From JAJXZP01 sp963787185 (GTDB lineage: Bacteria > Spirochaetota > Spirochaetia > Treponematales > Rectinemataceae): DNA of 64,000 bases. Shown in pieces: positions 61,701 through 64,000 of the stretch (the first letter of the stretch is position 1; every line of letters begins with the position of its first letter). The position numbers and the translations under genes are program-made. The notes beneath the pieces are model-generated. The model was not told the origin of the DNA. It did not search any database and saw only the letters and a program-made list of their open reading frames with translations. Location of the stretch: positions 193,496-257,495 of the forward strand of contig CAWBCC010000020.1 of assembly GCA_963787185.1 (NCBI GenBank), read 5' to 3'.

Positions 61701-64000
61701 GAGCCGGAACCTTCAATCTGGGCGCCGCGCTCGCCGTAGCCTCGGATTTTACGGTTTCCGCGGGTACGCTCAATGCCGGGGCCAACGCGATAACCGTGGG
61801 CGGGAACCTCAACTTCACGGGTATCGCCGCGTTTTCCGGGACCGGCCTCGTGACGATGAGCCCGGCCGGCGCGGTCACCCTGCGATCCGGCGGCGTCACG
61901 CTCCCCGCCCTGACGGTCGGATCGGGAACCGTGAATCTCGGAGTCGCCTTGACCCTGTCCGGCACCCTGTCGATCTCCGCGGGCGCGGCCTTTTCGAGCT
62001 CGGGTCTGGGCCTGACCATCGGCGGATCGTTCGCCGACAACGGCACCGCGACCCTCGCCGCGGGCACGGTCACCTTCGACGCGTCCTCGGGGACGAACAC
62101 CATATCCGGAACGAGCCCGACCACATTCCCCAACCTGGCGGTATCGGTCACGGGCGGGGCCCTGCTTCAGCTCGGCCAGAGCGTGACGATCGCGCCGAGC
62201 TCCTCGCTCACGATCGCGGCCGGCGCGATTCTCGACCTCAACGGGAACAACCTCACCTTCGGCGGCGGAGACACCTTCACGAACTCCGGCACCTTCGAGC
62301 TCAAGGGCGGAGAGACGATAACGAACCAGCCCGCGGGCGCGGTGGGCGGCACGGTGAACTACTACGGTACAGGCGCCTTTACGAGCCTGCCGGCCGGACT
62401 AAGTTACACGAATCTCACGTTATCGGCGGCAGGCGCGACCTCGCGCACGCTCCAGGCGGGGAGTCTCAGCGTCACGGCCACGCTCACCATCGGCGCGAAC
62501 GAGACGCTCAACGTCGGGCCGGACAACTTCACGGTCGGGACACTTTCCAACTCGGGCACCTTCGAGCTCACGGGCGACACGGCCGCGACCCACAGCATCA
62601 CCACGCCCAACCCCACCTCGGGGACTTTTCAGTATACGGGCGCGGGAGCGGCGACGATCTACCACTTCGGCCCGCCCGATTACTACGACCTCAGTGTCAC
62701 CGGCTCCGGAACCTTCGCGACGGCGGCGGCCCTCGTGGTCTCCGGCAATTACACCCAGAGCGCCGGTACGGTAAACGCCGGCTCGACGATCACGGTGGCG
62801 GGCGGCCTCACGCTGAACGGCGGCACCCTGGCCATGGGAGCGAACGGGCTGAACGTGGCCGGGAACATCACGGCGGCCGGCGGGGCTGCCACGTTCACGG
62901 GGGTCGGGACGCTGACGCTCGACGGGGCCGCGGCGCAGGCGGTGAATCTGTCCTCGTCGACGATACAGAACCTGACGCTGACGACCGGGACCAAGACGGT
63001 GACGGCTACGGGCGCCATCAATGTCGGAGGCAATCTGGAGGTACAGGCGAACCAGACTCTAGCCATGGGGGCGAACAACCTCGGAGTGACGGGAACGACG
63101 AACGCGGTGGCCGGCGGAGTGGGGACCATCACGAGCACGAGCGGAACGCAGCTGTTTACTGGGAACTTCAAGCTGGGGAGCCTGACGGCCTCGAGCGTGA
63201 CGACGAGCTTCGCCGGAGCCACGGTGACGCTCACGAGCTTCACGGCCAACGGCGGGACGGTGCAATTCACGGGTACGGTGGCGGTGGCGTTCACGACCGC
63301 GGGGCAGAATCTCAATAGCCTGAGCCTGATCGACAACGGCGCCAAGACGGTGACGGTGACGGGCGCCCTCAATGTGGGAGGGAATCTGGAGGTGCAGGCG
63401 ACCCAGATCCTGGCGATGGGGGCGGGCAACCTTGCGGTGACGGGAACGACGAACGCTGCGGCCGGCGCCCTGGTGGGGACCATCACGAGCACGAGCGGGA
63501 CGCAGGTCTTCACGGGGAACTTCCAGCTGGGGAGCCTGACGGCCTCGAGCGCGACGACGGGCTTCGCCGGAGCCACGGTGACGCTCACGAGCTTCACGGC
63601 CAACGGCGGGACGGTACAGTTCACGGGTACGGTGGCGGTGGCGTTCACGACAGCGGGGCAGAATCTCAATAGCCTGAGCCTGATCGACAACGGCGCCAAG
63701 ACGGTGACGGTGGCCGGCGCCCTCAATGTGGGAGGCAATCTGGAGCTGCAGGCGACCCAGATTCTGGCGATGGGGGCGGGCAACCTTGCGGTGACGGGAA
63801 CGACGAACGCTGCGGCCGGCGCCCTGGTGGGGACCATCACGAGCACGAGCGGGACGCAGCTGTTTACGGGGAACTTCCAGATGGGGAGCCTGACGGCCTC
63901 GAGCACGACGACGAGCTTCGCCGGAGCCACGGTGACGCTCACGAGCTTCACTGCCAACGGCGGGACGGTACAGTTCACGGGTACGGTGGCGGTGGCGTTC
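58727..64000 (+). CDS. Giant secreted adhesin/autotransporter-like repeat protein (3' end beyond window)
   Basis: One frame is open for 1758 codons from the ATG at 58727 to the last base, so the C-terminus is outside the window. A signal peptide is present (LLIAVGLFSAAIAFAQ, cleavage near 29). The mature protein is Gly/Thr/Ser/Ala-rich and strand-rich with almost no Cys or Lys, in short beta-helix-like units (SGTFELKGGETITN, NLTLSGGTLGAGSQTI). WSGAPAGAWNVAGNWTP near 590 and WTGGAGTTAWNTAGNWSP near 874 match the W-x-x-x-x-NW module of bacterial surface repeat proteins. From residue about 1423 near-identical 118-residue repeats begin. A surface or adhesive role is inferred; the anchoring domain should be in the missing C-terminus. 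Confidence 0.8.
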   Translation, partial: MRGRFRLLEHLRELLIAVGLFSAAIAFAQSFAPTRFPPQGSQYVEATPMTQNWLYTGGNTLTGDYTGANVVFFEIPDTTTQTLYFAVRNPNVDVDPTLTNSEPDLPVVSGPPWVNYALIGGTGAYSAAAGQHLTYATANPPTTAGTVLESITGGSYTGIFAVGDWVYFNGVSPSQGEHIGNKYYFRLTAVAPGYGTVEFKHTYQFDVSLANSGSPTGLSNGYAFSYDTTFAQLVTVETWNFYPFVPLGAGSPMTVTTNAFNYAGSGNITINSWTDNLGVSQGAFPSGSGTATSNPTVSAAQTNATWHVQFSTNGTLGRPSGAAELYFSIGGSLLPIYSTPYSGPKPDHFTLSPASSSGITGSNLPYRAQLVDASGNAISYITKVQVATTGSATINALASPQILTTDTTGGVNFNVSDATAETVTLSLTSNGTGGTISLPGVNGTATATFVTTLLPTLSSASDLSFLTGTAANQPVITISANGATMGLNGIKIQVPASLLANFSATPPNAVLTTGTGTLGAPSVAGNIVTIPITVALSTNAVVTVGAVTPISYTTTNSPSSGYLQMSVDGGATYPVTDSKLVTVQALSYTWSGAPAGAWNVAGNWTPNIAGGPPTTSNVIISTPGPTLTATTGNGGGSTVTVNNLIIDSGGSLTLNGATAITVNGAFSNAGTFTLIGNETVNISNSTATGTVVYAGSGPYTGLAMGTSYYNLSFSSGTYNLNAGITVNGNLTLSGGTLGAGSQTINLYGNWTDSGGTFTAGSSTLQLLGTGTSIISGAVAPNGFNAVTSTAAGKTIEFTSGTTQTLGVFTITGTPASNIYLVGTTAAIWTIDVTSSNVSYANIIYSTVSPGQTANYSTNSGNNTGWTFQTFKAWTGGAGTTAWNTAGNWSPAAVPVNTDNVTIDPAAFQPVLNVAASFATLSIAPGATLDLAGLGVTQAAAGTVAVNGTLKMQGGETLTNVTGITGTGTVQLYGAAGPYTVPNFSYYALTISGAGTFNLGAALAVASDFTVSAGTLNAGANAITVGGNLNFTGIAAFSGTGLVTMSPAGAVTLRSGGVTLPALTVGSGTVNLGVALTLSGTLSISAGAAFSSSGLGLTIGGSFADNGTATLAAGTVTFDASSGTNTISGTSPTTFPNLAVSVTGGALLQLGQSVTIAPSSSLTIAAGAILDLNGNNLTFGGGDTFTNSGTFELKGGETITNQPAGAVGGTVNYYGTGAFTSLPAGLSYTNLTLSAAGATSRTLQAGSLSVTATLTIGANETLNVGPDNFTVGTLSNSGTFELTGDTAATHSITTPNPTSGTFQYTGAGAATIYHFGPPDYYDLSVTGSGTFATAAALVVSGNYTQSAGTVNAGSTITVAGGLTLNGGTLAMGANGLNVAGNITAAGGAATFTGVGTLTLDGAAAQAVNLSSSTIQNLTLTTGTKTVTATGAINVGGNLEVQANQTLAMGANNLGVTGTTNAVAGGVGTITSTSGTQLFTGNFKLGSLTASSVTTSFAGATVTLTSFTANGGTVQFTGTVAVAFTTAGQNLNSLSLIDNGAKTVTVTGALNVGGNLEVQATQILAMGAGNLAVTGTTNAAAGALVGTITSTSGTQVFTGNFQLGSLTASSATTGFAGATVTLTSFTANGGTVQFTGTVAVAFTTAGQNLNSLSLIDNGAKTVTVAGALNVGGNLELQATQILAMGAGNLAVTGTTNAAAGALVGTITSTSGTQLFTGNFQMGSLTASSTTTSFAGATVTLTSFTANGGTVQFTGTVAVAF
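62993..64000 (+). repeat. Tandem repeats of about 354 bp inside the giant secreted protein gene
   Basis: The unit boundary AAGACGGTGACGG recurs at 62993, 63344 and 63698, giving periods of 351 and 354 bp (117 and 118 residues). Copies two and three are nearly identical over long stretches. The third is cut by the window end, so the true copy number is larger than 2.85. Confidence 0.9.

Noticed and set aside
61342..63318. 658-codon frame in +1 inside the giant gene
   Set aside because: It is a shadow frame with arbitrary Arg/Gly-rich translation. The main frame has a signal peptide and repeats with conserved residues.
62993..64000. CRISPR-like array
   Set aside because: Repeats are 351-354 bp, contiguous, in one open reading frame and encode similar residues. 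They are protein repeats.

Overview
The window is GC-rich, gene-dense bacterial chromosome with no rRNA, tRNA, CRISPR array, plasmid or phage module that I can see. A FlgM-type anti-sigma factor behind a sigma-28 promoter, CheD beside a soluble MCP-like receptor, PilZ signalling, ABC sugar-importer ATPase, a group IV ornithine decarboxylase-like enzyme and several lipoproteins with loose lipoboxes fit a free-living, motile, high-GC member of the Spirochaetota best. This is inference from gene content, not from a marker gene.

Layout. 1-15 kb: a 5'-truncated methyltransferase, a decayed GTP-type PEP carboxykinase behind a short inverted-repeat element, a histone-H1-tailed protein, recG, an M32 carboxypeptidase, a TauE/DUF1634 pair, ridA, a radical SAM/PHP pair, an AI-2E-type permease and rsmI. 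14.7-24 kb: flgM, a metal-site-less iron-ADH homologue, a SpoU-type methyltransferase, ugpC/msmK-type ATPase, a soluble MCP plus cheD, a 37-residue Lys-rich protein, a serine acetyltransferase and galactokinase. 24.3-31 kb: a complete F1Fo ATP synthase operon (small membrane protein, then B-E-F-H-A-G-D-C). 31-41.7 kb: a seven-repeat lipoprotein, gamma-class carbonic anhydrase homologue, an aminotransferase, rlpA, a PLP decarboxylase, PilZ-TPR-phosphoesterase genes and a GerMN protein. 41.8-46.1 kb: the glycine cleavage operon gcvT-H-PA-PB. 46-53 kb: a PAS histidine kinase, a lytic transglycosylase, and a less GC-rich EmrA-EmrB-TolC efflux operon divergent from its tetR. 53.5-57 kb: tandem acyl-CoA synthetase-like genes. 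57-58 kb: remnants of an AAA/DUF4143 ATPase and of a VapC toxin. 57.9-64 kb: a lipoprotein divergent from a giant secreted repeat protein that runs off the window end.

The most unusual property is at gene starts. About nine genes have a sigma-70 -10 hexamer ending only 6-8 nt before the start codon, several with a good -35 at 17-18 nt, and no room for a ribosome-binding site. This predicts widespread leaderless mRNAs. Other points of interest are the in-frame deletion that removes the nucleotide-binding loop of the PEP carboxykinase, the iron-ADH-fold pseudoenzyme, a probable CTG start for gcvT, double-deletion remnants of mobile-type genes near 57.5 kb, and near-perfect 354-bp tandem repeats in the giant surface protein. 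I did not find a coherent new multi-gene system.
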